Position numbers and translations under genes: made by a program. From NCBI GenBank assembly GCA_009869945.1, contig WIXG01000166.1, forward strand, positions 1 to 64,000: DNA of 64,000 bases, written 5' to 3'. The DNA is from Mesaphorura yosii. Its lineage: Eukaryota; Arthropoda; Collembola; Poduromorpha; Tullbergiidae. Each line of letters starts with the position of its first letter. Position 1 is the stretch's first letter. The notes under the pieces were generated by a model. The model was not told the DNA's origin and did not search any database. It saw nothing but the letters and a program-made list of their open reading frames with translations. Shown here one piece after another: positions 47,197 through 58,678 of this stretch.

Positions 47197-47358
47197 TTAC
47201 TTGATTTCAACCCCTTGGGTAATGATTGGTTTGCCGTCCGCGTCGTATGACACTGAAGCTGTTTGAATAACTTGCTGAGCAGGCTCAGCTGAAATAGTTT
47301 CAGTGGTGGTGACCTTTCCGGTCTTTGGGTCGATGGTAGCAGTTATAGACAAGGACAT
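47197..47358 (-). CDS. Possible 53-residue single-exon microprotein
   Basis: The frame starts at ATG 47358 (MSLSITATIDPKTGKVTTTE) and ends QGVEIK. The composition is strikingly regular: Thr/Val/Ile-rich alternation with DPKTGK and DADGK turns, as in a small beta-sheet protein. No cysteine, no signal peptide, no membrane helix. The frame is open 27 codons further upstream (to an ATG at 47439), so a longer start is possible. A TATATAAA box lies about 115 nt upstream and an AATAAA downstream, giving a complete transcription-unit layout without introns. No family recognised; it could also be the last exon of a gene whose other exons I missed. Confidence 0.4.
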   Translation of the reverse strand: MSLSITATIDPKTGKVTTTETISAEPAQQVIQTASVSYDADGKPIITQGVEIK

Positions 47359-47470
47359 CCACGTACATAGAGTAGCTTGGCATGACAGTGAGCTTACGGC
47401 ATTATCAGATGCTAACCACAATTGGCAATTGGGTGACAAAGACGGACGAAAGACTTATCAAAACCTGGAA

Positions 47471-47478
47471 TTTATATA
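47471..47478 (-). promoter_or_regulatory. TATA box upstream of the mini-gene
   Basis: TATATAAA on the minus strand; a start site about 30 nt downstream would fall near 47445, ahead of both candidate ATGs. Confidence 0.4.
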
Positions 47479-48108
47479 TGCAGTGAAATTGCAATAGAAC
47501 AGAACAAGTGCTATAGTTTCTAACCTCTTATCAGTCTACATGGAATGTAGGTCACCAGTCATCGAATGTAGCCGAACCTTCAGCATATCCTAAAGTTATT
47601 CAGCATGATCAATTGTATTAGCTGCAAGCAGTAAAGATGTAAAATCATTTTAACATTTCAACAAGACTGGAACCACGCAGAATTTCAGACTGAAATGAAA
47701 ATCTTGTGCGTAGCAAATTCGTAATCGGAAATTACGAATACCTGAATTCTTGCAAATGGAGCTTAAAATGATCGGAACATCAATGATTCCTTAAAAAGAT
47801 TCTTGATTGAACCACATCACCACATGCTATGCCAAATGCCATAAAAAGCTATCTTATGCTTACAACAAAGACAAAGACAAAAAGACTTTTCTGCGCTGGA
47901 TTTTTCTTTTTAAATTTTGATGTCGGTCGAGCTTTAGTGTGACGTTCATGGAGGGTTAGTTTGAATTGTGTTAAGTTAGCTAAAAGTTAGTTTTTAGTTT
48001 CAATTCAGCTAAAAAACAGACTTCAACAAGGCTTCGTTTCAGCTTAGCTTTTTTATTCGCTAAAAATTACACGAAGCAATCAGCGCAATCGTTGAAAACA
48101 GGACCTCA

Positions 48109-48176
48109 GTAAGTTTTTGAAGTGTATGATGAATTAATTATTGGAAGTGTTTGAAGTAAGTTTTTTTTTTTTGCAG
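48109..48176 (+). other. 5' UTR intron of FBXO9
   Basis: Donor GTAAGT after GGACCTCA and a strong polypyrimidine acceptor (12 T then GCAG) define a 68-nt intron in the leader. Confidence 0.6.
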
Positions 48177-48287
48177 CTTGATAGGATCGTGATCACCAAA
48201 ATTGAAGCTGAACTTCAAAAGGCAACACGGAGAAAGTTCAAGAATTTCCGGTCGCTAATTGCAAGTCGCAATTTCATTTGTACTATA

Positions 48288-50040
48288 ATGGTATGCCTTT
48301 TCTCTAATCTTACGCTTGCCTAGTTTGTCCCTTCATATCAATTGCTCTTTCTTCTGATCTGCTGAAAAGGATGGAAATCCAAATCCAGTTGCAACGTCGA
48401 GTTCTGGCTCCGTCTCTACTGGAAATGCTGGCCGAAAACGCAGTGGAAATTTATCAGATTCTGACGAAGAGGATACCGAATCAGAATCATCATCGTCTTC
48501 CTCAAGAGCCCTTCGTGGCTTCCGTAAGGAATGGCAAAGCGAATTGAAGGAGTCGTCTAGCAGTGCCAAAACTACAGACTCTACGACCAACGCTAAAGAC
48601 TCGACAATTTCGCCAGCTGAGCAGCAACATGCTTTTAAAGCACCTGCTCCAAGTGATGTGGAGGAAGAAGCAAAAAACTTGTTCCTGATGGGAGTCGGTT
48701 TAGAACGTCAAGGGGACTTGTATGATGCTGTCCGCCACTATCGTCGTGCCATGCAATTGGTACCTGACATTGAATATCGTGTGAATCAGAATGAAACTCC
48801 AGCGAATGAAACAAATTCACAAAATGATTCGGATTCAGAACATGAACATGAGTATCAGCCTGATCCTGAGGATGACCTTGACTACGATGGAGATTTAAAA
48901 ACCAAATTCCTCAAAACAATTGAAGCGAACGGTTGGAAATTTTTCGAGAAAAAGCATTCAGACACTAAAGTGCACTTGAACAATATTCCGGTTGAAGTTT
49001 TGACTTACATCTTAAGGTTAGCTGAATCTTTTACCAGGTCTCCAACAACATTGACTGATTTCTCAGTGTAAAAATTCGCTTCTTCTCTGAACAGATGGCT
49101 AATTTCAGATGAGCTAGATTTGAGAAGTCTGGACATAGTTTCCCGAGTGTCCAAAGGATTTTATTGCCTTTGTAGAGACGAGGAATTATGGAAAATGGCT
49201 TGCGAGAGGTGGTTTAGCTCTTTTGGAAGATATCACTTCAAAAGCTTATCTTCATATCTTCTTATGCTTGCGCTTCTTCAGGGTTTGGAACAAGACTGAT
49301 GGATTCAGTGGAAGTACATTAAGTACATTTTCGTCCTATCGTGAAATGTTTCTTTGTCGACCAAGACTTCGATTTGAAGGATGTTATATCAGCAAGGTGT
49401 CATATGTTCGGCCTGGTGAACATTCTTTTCAGGACCACTCGTACAGGTTAGCTCGAAGTTTTGCACGATAATAAATTGTTAGGCGTTGTGATGTAACTGA
49501 TTAATGTTGTTCGGTTGCAGACCTTGGCATTTAGTCGAATACTACCGCTATTTAAGATTCTTCCCGGATGGTACCTTACATTTTCTGACGACATCGGAAC
49601 AACCCGCCAATACTGTGTCTGGGCTCAGGGATCACACGCCAAGAAATCCGGCCACTCTGCAAGGAGAATATAAAATAGTGTACGACAACTTCATCACGGC
49701 CCGGGTCGACGCAAAGCAACCATCAGCGAACTACAATAGCCGGGCAGGAAAATCCAAGCAGAAGACCCAGAGCTCGTCATTGAGAACCACATTTCACATG
49801 GCATTTCAAGTTGAAAAACTTCGTGGTCGGCCCAACTGGGTACTGAATTGGAACAGCCACTCTGTGGTGTTGATCACGAAGACAGGTGTGGAGCCTGACG
49901 TTGTAGTCGAAATACGTTCGAAGTTCGAAATAACTCACAACAAATACCCTCCTCTATATTTTTCCCGTGTTAAATCGTACACAAGTAAGTCTGAGAATAT
50001 TCTTGAGCCACCGCCTTTAGATAAATCGGAGACAGATTAA
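48288..50040 (+). CDS. FBXO9: F-box only protein 9
   Basis: Five coding exons, 482 residues: 48288-48290, 48370-49016, 49095-49208, 49282-49446, 49521-50040. The ATG is the last three bases of its exon, immediately before a GTATGC donor; no earlier in-frame ATG exists, although that exon stays open. Layout: Ser/Asp-rich N terminus (DSDEEDTESE), a TPR/MIT-like hairpin (EEEAKNLFLMGVGLERQGDL, then YDAVRHYRRAMQLVP, about residues 98-135), an acidic linker, the F-box (NNIPVEVLTYILRWLISDEL..., about 205-250), and the long FBXO9 C-terminal domain (REMFLCRPRLRFEGCYISK, YYRYLRFFPDGTLHFLTTSE, YPPLYFSRVKSYT). In SCF complexes it binds Skp1-Cul1 and recruits substrates (Tel2/Tti1 in mammals). Length is close to the vertebrate protein. 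A poly(A) signal lies at 50226. Confidence 0.95.
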
Positions 50041-50225
50041 CATGGATAAGACTGGTAGTCAATTTGTTCAGGCTCTTCTTTAAATCGTGTTTTATGTAGA
50101 TTCTAGGTGCTCGGTTCTACTGTTCTTGTTAATTCTCCAATTTCGTTCTAGTGGTGCTGTACAAATGTTTTCCCAATGCTACCTGATTAAATGTTGTGCT
50201 GTACTTAAGGAATCATTAAGTAAGT

Positions 50226-50231
50226 AATAAA
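50226..50231 (+). terminator. Poly(A) signal of FBXO9
   Basis: AATAAA 186 nt after the stop. Confidence 0.6.
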
Positions 50232-50858
50232 ACGCACTACCTACAATAATTGTTGATTGAACACCCGTCGCAGTGTTTAATTAGGCCCAATGCATCTTTC
50301 CATTCGCGATACATAAGCTATGTCCTGATTTTTAATGGACTCCATTCCCATTGGGTTATACTACCAAGTGGACTTGGTCGAACTGGAATAAAATTGCTCA
50401 TATGCTTTCGTGTATATCGAACAAACTTTGTTGTGTTCCTCAGTGCTTCTGCCTGCCCTTCATCGCATGCATTAATATGACGGAAATGCACAAACCTTCA
50501 GCCTTCAGGTATCTCCTCTTGGAATCTGGTGCCGGTATGATACGCATAATTGCATGATTGTCTCAAATTGGAGCTCATTCTAGACAACCTGTCCACCAGG
50601 TGCGTCAAATTGACGTGCTGATGGGCAATTACGATCTCGGACTTGCATCATGCATGAGAAATGTCGAAATATGCAAGCGCAAGGGCAAGGGAATGCGAGT
50701 GTCAATCGGAGATGGACTCGATAGACAGATAATTGACACGTGTAATTGCATGTTGATTTCTTCACCCAGGACTTTACGACGTGTTTTAATGACATGCAAT
50801 TCAGTGCAGCAGTAGAAAAGCATGCTAAAACTTTCACTAATAATGATTTAATCAATAG

Positions 50859-50864
50859 TTTATT
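50859..50864 (-). terminator. Poly(A) signal of the C-type lectin gene
   Basis: AATAAA on the minus strand about 187 nt after the stop at 51051. The interval 50232-50858 holds no exon. Confidence 0.5.
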
Positions 50865-51050
50865 AACAAACACAAAAAATAACAACGACTTGTAACTAAA
50901 AAGTTGCAAGGTTAAATTAAAACAAAACGTGTACAAACGAGGGCATCTGAAATAGAATAATGCGCTAGATAGAAGTTATCAAATATCAAGGCCTATCGAA
51001 GATTCACGTCAGAAAATACTAGTCGAAGTTTCATCTGCAATGTGGTGTGG

Positions 51051-52100
51051 TCACGGAAAACGATCTGCATAAAGACAATAGCATTTCCAATTCCACGCGA
51101 GCAGTACGTTTAGAGAGACCAAGGCGACTGAACCCAACAAAGCACGACTAGAATTCGGCTTTGCATCCATTCTAGAAAACAACATGAATATTTGTAATTA
51201 TCCCTTTGAAATAATGAGAGTTTTCTACGCGAATTGAAATCTTACGCGTACTTCGGTTTGGGCTTGACGTCAATTTGCTGATTCTGAACCGACTCCACAG
51301 CGTCCGATTGCACTTTGGATTCTGACGACTCCATTTCTTCTTCGCTTGTTTCAGCTTCGACTTCGGCAGAGTCCTCTGCTTTCGGACTTGCCTCCGCCTC
51401 TTCGGCGACTGCTGCATTTGCTGTCTCGCTTGTGACCGTCTTCGACTTCCGGGCATTTGACTTTCTGAACTCGGCCACGGTCTCGTTCGTCTTGACGCAC
51501 ACAAAGTTGAGGACGGTATCACAACTCGAGTAACCCCACTTCCCGTGCAGGTTTGTTGTTAGCCCACAACATTGACTGGGACACAGTGGTGGCGGAGTCT
51601 CTGCCGCCGGTTGCTCTTGCCCTGCTTTCGGCGCTGGTGTCGTGAAGTCCTTCTCGTTAAAATTTGTGTAGAGCATCTGAGTTCCGTCGAGCCAATTCTT
51701 CCGCTCGTTGTCCGTTGCTCCAATCCACGTGTCGTTATACGAGGTCAGAATTCTTCTGATGAATCTGTGCTCCTCGTACGAAGACGGCTTGGCCAAGTCA
51801 CCGCCTAATCGTTTACATGTCTGCTTTGCGACTGGAAGTGTTCCGCCTTCCTGTTCGCTGGCTGTTGTGTAGAAGCACTTGGAATCGTGTGCCCGCCACG
51901 GCGGTTCACACGCCAGGAGCGGATCTTCAGTCTGCGTCTCATCGGCTGAGGAGAAAATTTGGGCTGCAATAAACAAAATGCAAAAAGCGCGTGGCAAAAG
52001 TCGACTAAATACGTCGCTGGCCAGAAAACTTACCCATGCAAGAGAGACTAGAAGCGTGTACCGAGAGTATAAAAATAACGGCAAATTTGATCGTATTCAT
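51051..52100 (-). CDS. C-type lectin-domain protein with C-terminal membrane anchor
   Basis: Three exons, 301 residues: 52034-52100, 51246-51963, 51051-51171. Exon 1 gives a signal peptide (MNTIKFAVIFILSVHASS). Residues about 40-180 are a C-type lectin domain: WRAHDSKCFY, AKQTCKRLGGDLAKPSSYEE, WIGATDNERKNWLDG, CPSQCCGL and WGYSSCDTVLNFVC. The typical carbohydrate-binding EPN/QPD and WND motifs are not visible (GKWGYSSCD instead), so sugar binding is doubtful. A Glu/Ser/Ala-rich stalk follows (to about 260). The last exon adds a hydrophobic segment (ALLGSVALVSLNVLLAWNW) and a short tail, giving a type I membrane protein. If the last intron is retained, the protein stops right after KPKYA and would be secreted. 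Confidence 0.9.
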
Positions 52101-55100
52101 GACGTATGGCGATTTATTGGACGTGCAGCAATCAGGAAGCATTTCACACTCACGCGTGGCGCAACGCGCGTGGGGTGGCGACGTCGCGTCGTCGAAGCTG
52201 CCAAATAATTCAAATCTCTCTCGGTCTTATCTTCCTCGAGAAGGTGAAGAAAGTTCACGACGACGACACGAAGAAGCCAGCAGCCAAGCCAGTGCTTAAA
52301 TATCAAAAGTACAGTCACGAAAATTGAAAATAGCGATAGCCAAGATCACACTCAAGCACTCGCACTCGCACTGCACACGAGAGACTCAAGCCAGAGCGGA
52401 ACAGAGAAATATTTCTGAAATCCGGAAGTAGAAGCGATGAACGTAACTCCAGCTCCAACGCGTGCTTCTTGTTTGTGGAGCACGCTAGGCGCTAGACAAT
52501 GTGAGACACGTGAAACTAAACGGCAGGCAGGCAGTTTGCTGGGCGTTCATTCACTTTCCGTGTTCCACTTTTATCAACCGTGCCATTTAATTCATTCTGC
52601 TGTGCTGTGGCTTCGGTGACCTTTTTAATTCAGCGTGCTTGCGGCAAGTTGGACTAGAAGACCAACCTGTCGTGTCCAAAACTGATTCCACACTAAACTG
52701 ATAGCAGCACGGACGCTCGATACGATATAGAGACAGATGCCCGTATTGGTAAAGTCAACACTGAACACTGCTGCGGGAGATCATGCGCACGTTTTTCTTG
52801 TTCTTGTACAGATATATTTTCGTCTCAACAACTAAACAACTCCATTTCCTTATGCATTAAGTTTATGGCGCGCTACCGCCGCGCACTGGCGCACTGACTG
52901 CTTTGTAACAGACCTAGGCCAGGCAAAGACAGACGACTTATTAGCGAATAACAAATCACACTGGCAGGAAACAATAGGCGAGGAGTTTGCAGCAGTCATA
53001 AATTAATGTCACCAGAAGAGTAGCAGTTCACAGTTCGAACTCGGTCTTTCACCCAAGCCTTCCTTCACCTCGCCCGCACAATCAAGCGACTGTCCTTTCT
53101 TGGAACAATCTCAATCAAGCCACTCACTCGTCAGTGCTTAACAAGTGTGCCTGATATTGAGATTCAGACTGTCAACTCTGTGAAATTCAGACTGTCAACT
53201 CTGCCAGTTTGTACTACACAAATGGGATTATGAAATTAGTCTCACCACTTTTGCAGTAGTCTCAGCAGTACAGATTTCGCACGGTAAAAGTGAAAACTTG
53301 CTAAATGTTAAATGCTAACTCGTCACTACACTCGCTAAATGTCACGTCACAGCACTCAGAAGGCAAAGGCAGAATCACTCTGGACTTGGTTATGAAAGTG
53401 AGGACGATCATTTCCCAAGAGCCATGCCAAGAAACGAAATGCACATACGCTTTTCTGATCTTCGTTTTTGAATACACGGTACGAGTACGAATTTGGTAAT
53501 AGGCAATAAATTTTATGGAGAAAAAGGAAGAGTTGCTCTTGGTGCTGAAACGACTGCAATGTTTATGTAAGAAAGTACTGCACACGAATGGCTCATCATC
53601 GTCGTCTTCATCTTCGTCTTTAGAAGTACATGGATAGCGTAATTATGGCCCTGCTAAAAGATTTCCTAGTTTTGGCGTGGCGTGGCTCGCCTCACATCTC
53701 TCGTGAATCGTGTATCGTATGTTTATCAATTCCAAGTCGAACGAACCTGATCATCATTATGCACTCTCTCTGCCATGGAGCGTTAACTTTCTTGGTACAA
53801 CACTCGGCCGCAGTAATTCAGTAATTTTCCTACGCATCGCGTTTGCTTTTTTAGGTCTGAATTTCCATGTTCGAATTCGACATCGACACGTTTCAGTTTT
53901 TAGCATACGGAGCGTGTCATAAACTGATTATTATTGTTTCAGTTTTTAGAAAAACAGCTTATGTAAGCAGCAAACAAACACAGCAAGCAGAAAACCCAGA
54001 AATTTGGGATCGGGAACAGAAAGCACGCACGCACACATGGGCCAAATTCCCAAATATCCAAATGCCGCGCATATGTGAGACTGAAATCGAATCCAGCAGC
54101 AGCAGCGTACTTTATTTACTTTTATTTCGCCACATTCGGGATGAACTCATAAACAACCAACAACACAAGTCGGTCGGTCGTAAACTTGATTTGGAAATAT
54201 TTGCTTCTGAGCCGCGAGCGTGCCGAAAGATCCAGACGCTTAATACAAAAGCCTGGCTTTTGAAAGAAAGAAATTCAGTCAAGCAGCAAGAAAGCGGCAG
54301 ACAGGCAGACCGGCCATGCCGCATAGCATCAGCATTGCTCATTAAGCAATTAAGCCTTTTCGGAACGTGTTTAACGCCTTTGTTGATTCTTGATTGTGGG
54401 TTGCGCCGTCGTGGGCTGCAAATTGCAAGCAATTGTGAAGCGACATGCGTGGGTGGAGTTCAATGTAATTGTATCAGGCAGGCAACAGAAGATGCGTTGA
54501 GTTGTTAATTTGTCTGCTCGACCAAAGTGAAAAGTGATCCTACCACTTTTTACGTGTTGAATTTGTGGAGACCATTCAGCAGCAAGCCATCGTGTCGTAA
54601 ATACGGGGCTTATTGCTCTTATTACGATTATGAGGAGCGAGAGAGACGCGACAGAAGGGTTCACAAGTCAAGTCAAGTCGAGTGCTACATGATTTATTAA
54701 CATTTGATACACATTAAGATAAGGCTCGGTTAAGTTTCTCTTGCGGGCTCGCTTGCGGTTAGAAATGAGGAAGTGAACCGAAAAGCAGTCTCCTGTCTCT
54801 CTCGTCTTCTTGCCCCAATGACTTTTGACTGTTTTGACACAAAATCGAAAGAGCTGGAGCCTGTTGGCGGTTTGCTTTGGCTTTTTGCACGGAAGCGGCA
54901 ATTTCGCAATGTAAACATTGTGGACCTCTCGCTTTTCGCACTCTTTCTCATCACACGCACGGTCAAAGCAGTCATTTATCGCCTTTCGTTGTGGTGGTGG
55001 TGCCTGCACGGGCTTGAAGCTGGCAGAAACAATAAACAGATTTGTCTCATAAAACGATAAAACCAGCATGATCGGCACGGCATTCGGCATCTGTGAGCAG

Positions 55101-58100
55101 ATGAGATCAAGTGTTCGAGTTCGCATTCGCATTCTTTCTGTTTGAGTCACAGTCGCAGTCGTAACGCATGGAAAGAATTCTCCCAACCGAAGCTGCAGCG
55201 ATGCGAAGGGCCACTTATCAAAAAATAACATTTCCATTTACATATTGACACTGCACTTGTTAATACGACGACTTGTTCTGCGCAGGCCGAAGCAGAAGAC
55301 GAAGACGTGGAATGAATTGAATTTCTTTCTTGTGATTTGCTTAAAATTTGGAGTATTTAAAAATAGAAATATTTTTGCAGAATCATCAATATCAATATTG
55401 TTCCTACCACCAAGCTGCTGAACTGCCACTAAAAGATCAGAGACCGGGCATATTTACGTATAAAATTTCGCCTTTACGGTTATGGAAATTGCAGTGATCC
55501 GAATATTTTCCTTGTTCACAAGTCGTAGCGACACGATAACGCCCGCATAAATTACCCGGTCCCGCGAGTCCCACTCTACCATTAAAATTGTCTCTGTAGT
55601 GTAATTAGACAAGTTTATCTCCGTCCAATGTAGTTTGAGTCAATGCCAATTCGCGAAGCGACTTCCGAATTTTTGTCGTGTTCAACTTGAGTTGTAATTA
55701 TATTGCTCTTTGCCCATGCGTTGGCAGAGGATGCGGGAATTAAAATTTTCAATCGCAGTGTCTGGTGGTGGAAAGGCAAAGACAATAAGACGAAGTCACG
55801 TCTATCAAACAGACGATAGACGAAGACGTCTGTCTGCACTGCGTCGGTGGCTTGGCCTGGCCTGTCTTCAGGCTTTAAATAGAAAATCAAACGCCAATGC
55901 CAATACTCCAATAGAAATAATAGCAAGAGGATTAATGACAAGACAAGACGGACGCATGAGACGAGAATTAACCGAGCGGACAGAGAAAACTTCGTTGTGA
56001 TATGATACGCGGATGCAATCCAGCCCATGCATGCATCTCATGCATGTAATGACTCTCTAATACGCTCACAGTCGTTATTGCTGCGATTGTTGCGTCCATC
56101 ATACGATTTGATGGCTGCAGGGTTCAAATCAGGCGGAATCAGAAATAGTCTCATGCCACGCCGTGGCCGTGATTGACAGTCGGCTCGATTGACTGAATGA
56201 AGCACGGGCACAGGTACCAAAGGAAGAGACGCTCGCTCAATCTCATCTCATCATCATCCTCTGATTCACGGGCATGATGGTCTTGGACTTGAGCTTGGAC
56301 TGGCAAGGTATTTTGGGCTCTCCTCACGGCAATACCGCAGTAAGCACACATGCAATCCAAATCCAAGCGACGACGGTGCGTCGTCGTGGCGTGGCATATG
56401 CGGATGGCTTTCTGCTTTCTTGCCTTATTATTATCGCAGAGATGCGTAGCTTACATGAGAGGCACACGCCCAACAGTTAAGGAATGATCGTGTATTGCTG
56501 TGTAATGCCAGGAGAAAGAAAATTGCTCAGGTGTACACTACAAATGTGCAGGTATACAACTGGGCTGGCAGGGAATGAATCCTTTAGTTAGTCGCTGTTT
56601 TTGAAGAGTCATTGTGTAAGGCCCGCAGCCGCAGTGGAAGAAGGGCGCAGTCAGACTCAATCTCCTTTCAACTGGAATAACCAAAGCACCACGCTACACC
56701 ACGGTTACAATGCACGCTGTGACCGTCAGTCGTGGTTCTTTTTCGGGAGGTGTTTCTAAACAATAAGAAATAGAAATGTGAGGAAGAAATTCTTGATTAG
56801 GTTTGAAGGGCGATTGCGAGTCAGCGTCAGCGCAGCGCATGAGAGACTGAAAGGAGCATGCACGAAGAAAGAAGATAATGACGATCGCTTTATGCTGGAC
56901 TCGACTCGAGCATGAGCCTTCAAGTACGTCACGTCGCGGGCGCACCGCCTGAACTAAATTAACTAAACTCTTCCTCTTCCTGTTGTTAGCAGTGCGATGA
57001 TGGGAAATGGGTTACGAGCTGTCGTATTTGGTAATCGATTCACATATTCGCAAAACCTGGAGTGATCTGATAAGCCGGTTACAATATGTGCCATTGTTTT
57101 TCTTTTTCCGAAATCTCGCCATGTGCTGTGCCGTGCTACTCTTTGCAACGCACCAGAAACAAAGTCCGAACGTTCAATCATTTCTAATCCTTTAATCCCA
57201 ATCGCAAATCTAGCATGTAGCCTAATATTGTGTGGCTGCTCGTTTGACGGCGATGACCGATCCGAAATTAACTACGTTCCGCTTTTGAAAAGAAGCTCGT
57301 TGCGTTCAGCTTTGACTGGCTACTGCTGTTGCTCGGTCGCATGCAGATGCATTTTTTGTGGTAAAATAATTTTATGATGTAACATAATGAGCTCCATTTA
57401 ATCGCCGACAGGTCCTCATCAATATTTTTTCCTGCCACGACCGACCGCGTAGGCATCGGGCAATTATGACCGCTTATTACTTTACACGCATCGTTTATAC
57501 TTTGTTCGCGGCAACAACTGCCGAAACAACTGAATAATTTTACGGTAGCAGTAGCAGTAGAAAAGCAAGCAGGTAGACTAGCGTTTAGCGTGTTATCGAT
57601 GATTACATGCTCCTGTTTTCTCTCATCGCCGGGCCACATGAATTTAAATGTCTGAACCAAACCGTAAACCGAGTCAACCTGAAGACAACTACCAAATCGA
57701 CCGTTGAAGATTGAATTAAGTTAAGAAGAAGTCAGCGCAGCCGAAACCGTGAGATTCATACCGTTTGCAGATTTATTCGTTTGGGTTTGGCGGGCGGGCG
57801 GTGATAAATTTAGATTTTTATTCAGTATTTGTTATTCCTTCTTTCAATCAAAGAAAGAGTTTTCTCATGCCATGCAAAAATTGCCGTTGCCGTTGTGTTT
57901 TTGAGTTGTGGAAGAAACCACAGCAGCCCTGCCTTGCCTTCATGTTCGAACGTTGTGTATTATTTTAGTCAATTCTTGATAAAAATACAGAATACTCATT
58001 CTCACACTCACTAATTTGAGACCTCAAGCAATCTCGGATGGATGAATTAGGCTGTCAATGGCAAGGCACTGGGATTCTTTCTTACGTACGGTTGCGTCCG

Positions 58101-58390
58101 GTGGTGGTTCCTTCTGAGAACGATTTTGCCAGTCGTCTCCCACGTTCCTGTTACGCCTTGGCCATAGCCGTCTTTCCATTGCCAACAAGAAATAATTAAG
58201 CTCAATGAGTCGAATGATATTTTTATGGGCCAGCCCTGAATGAAATTCCAAGGTTTGTGGCATGGCATGAGAAACTTTGCCAATAAGAATAACAAACTCA
58301 AGACTCCTTACTCGATGGACCATTCAAAGAATGAATGGGTTGTAGGACAACATACAAATAAACAAATTGGACTAATTTTTCAGAATTATG
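52101..58390. other. 6 kb gene-poor interval
   Basis: No coding exon with credible splice partners or domain. Several long but unremarkable open frames exist (for example plus 53867-54508, minus 54668-55237). A 24-bp unit containing ATTCAGACTGTCAACTCTG is duplicated in tandem near 53160-53206. May hold the distal promoter of the lectin gene or regulatory DNA. Confidence 0.5.
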
Positions 58391-58397
58391 ACTGTCA

Positions 58398-58403
58398 TTT
58401 ATT
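58398..58403 (-). terminator. Poly(A) signal of the meteorin-like gene
   Basis: AATAAA on the minus strand about 275 nt after the stop at 58679. Confidence 0.5.
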
Positions 58404-58678
58404 CAGCCAAGGCAGAGTGACTCCAAAATTTCGAGCCAATAAATTAATGAGATGTACGAGCAAACTTAATCAATCAACTTATGCGATTTGTCTATTTTTA
58501 AAATTAATACGCAGTACAAAGTCGAGATCACAAGATAACATGGTAATTTGTAAATACGAAAAGGAGCCTCTTAAGCCTAGAAACTCGTTATACAATTTGG
58601 CACTGAAGAACTGCGTGGCACATTCAGGACACGCTCCTATTCTAATCACTTGACTTTGTGCTAAAACTATGTTCTGGC

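Noticed and set aside
53867-54508. 213-codon plus-strand frame in the 52-58 kb interval
   Set aside because: No recognisable domain, no ATG context or splice partners, composition like the surrounding non-coding DNA.
54668-55237. 189-codon minus-strand frame
   Set aside because: Long but featureless; overlaps two other-frame open readings and has no signals around it.
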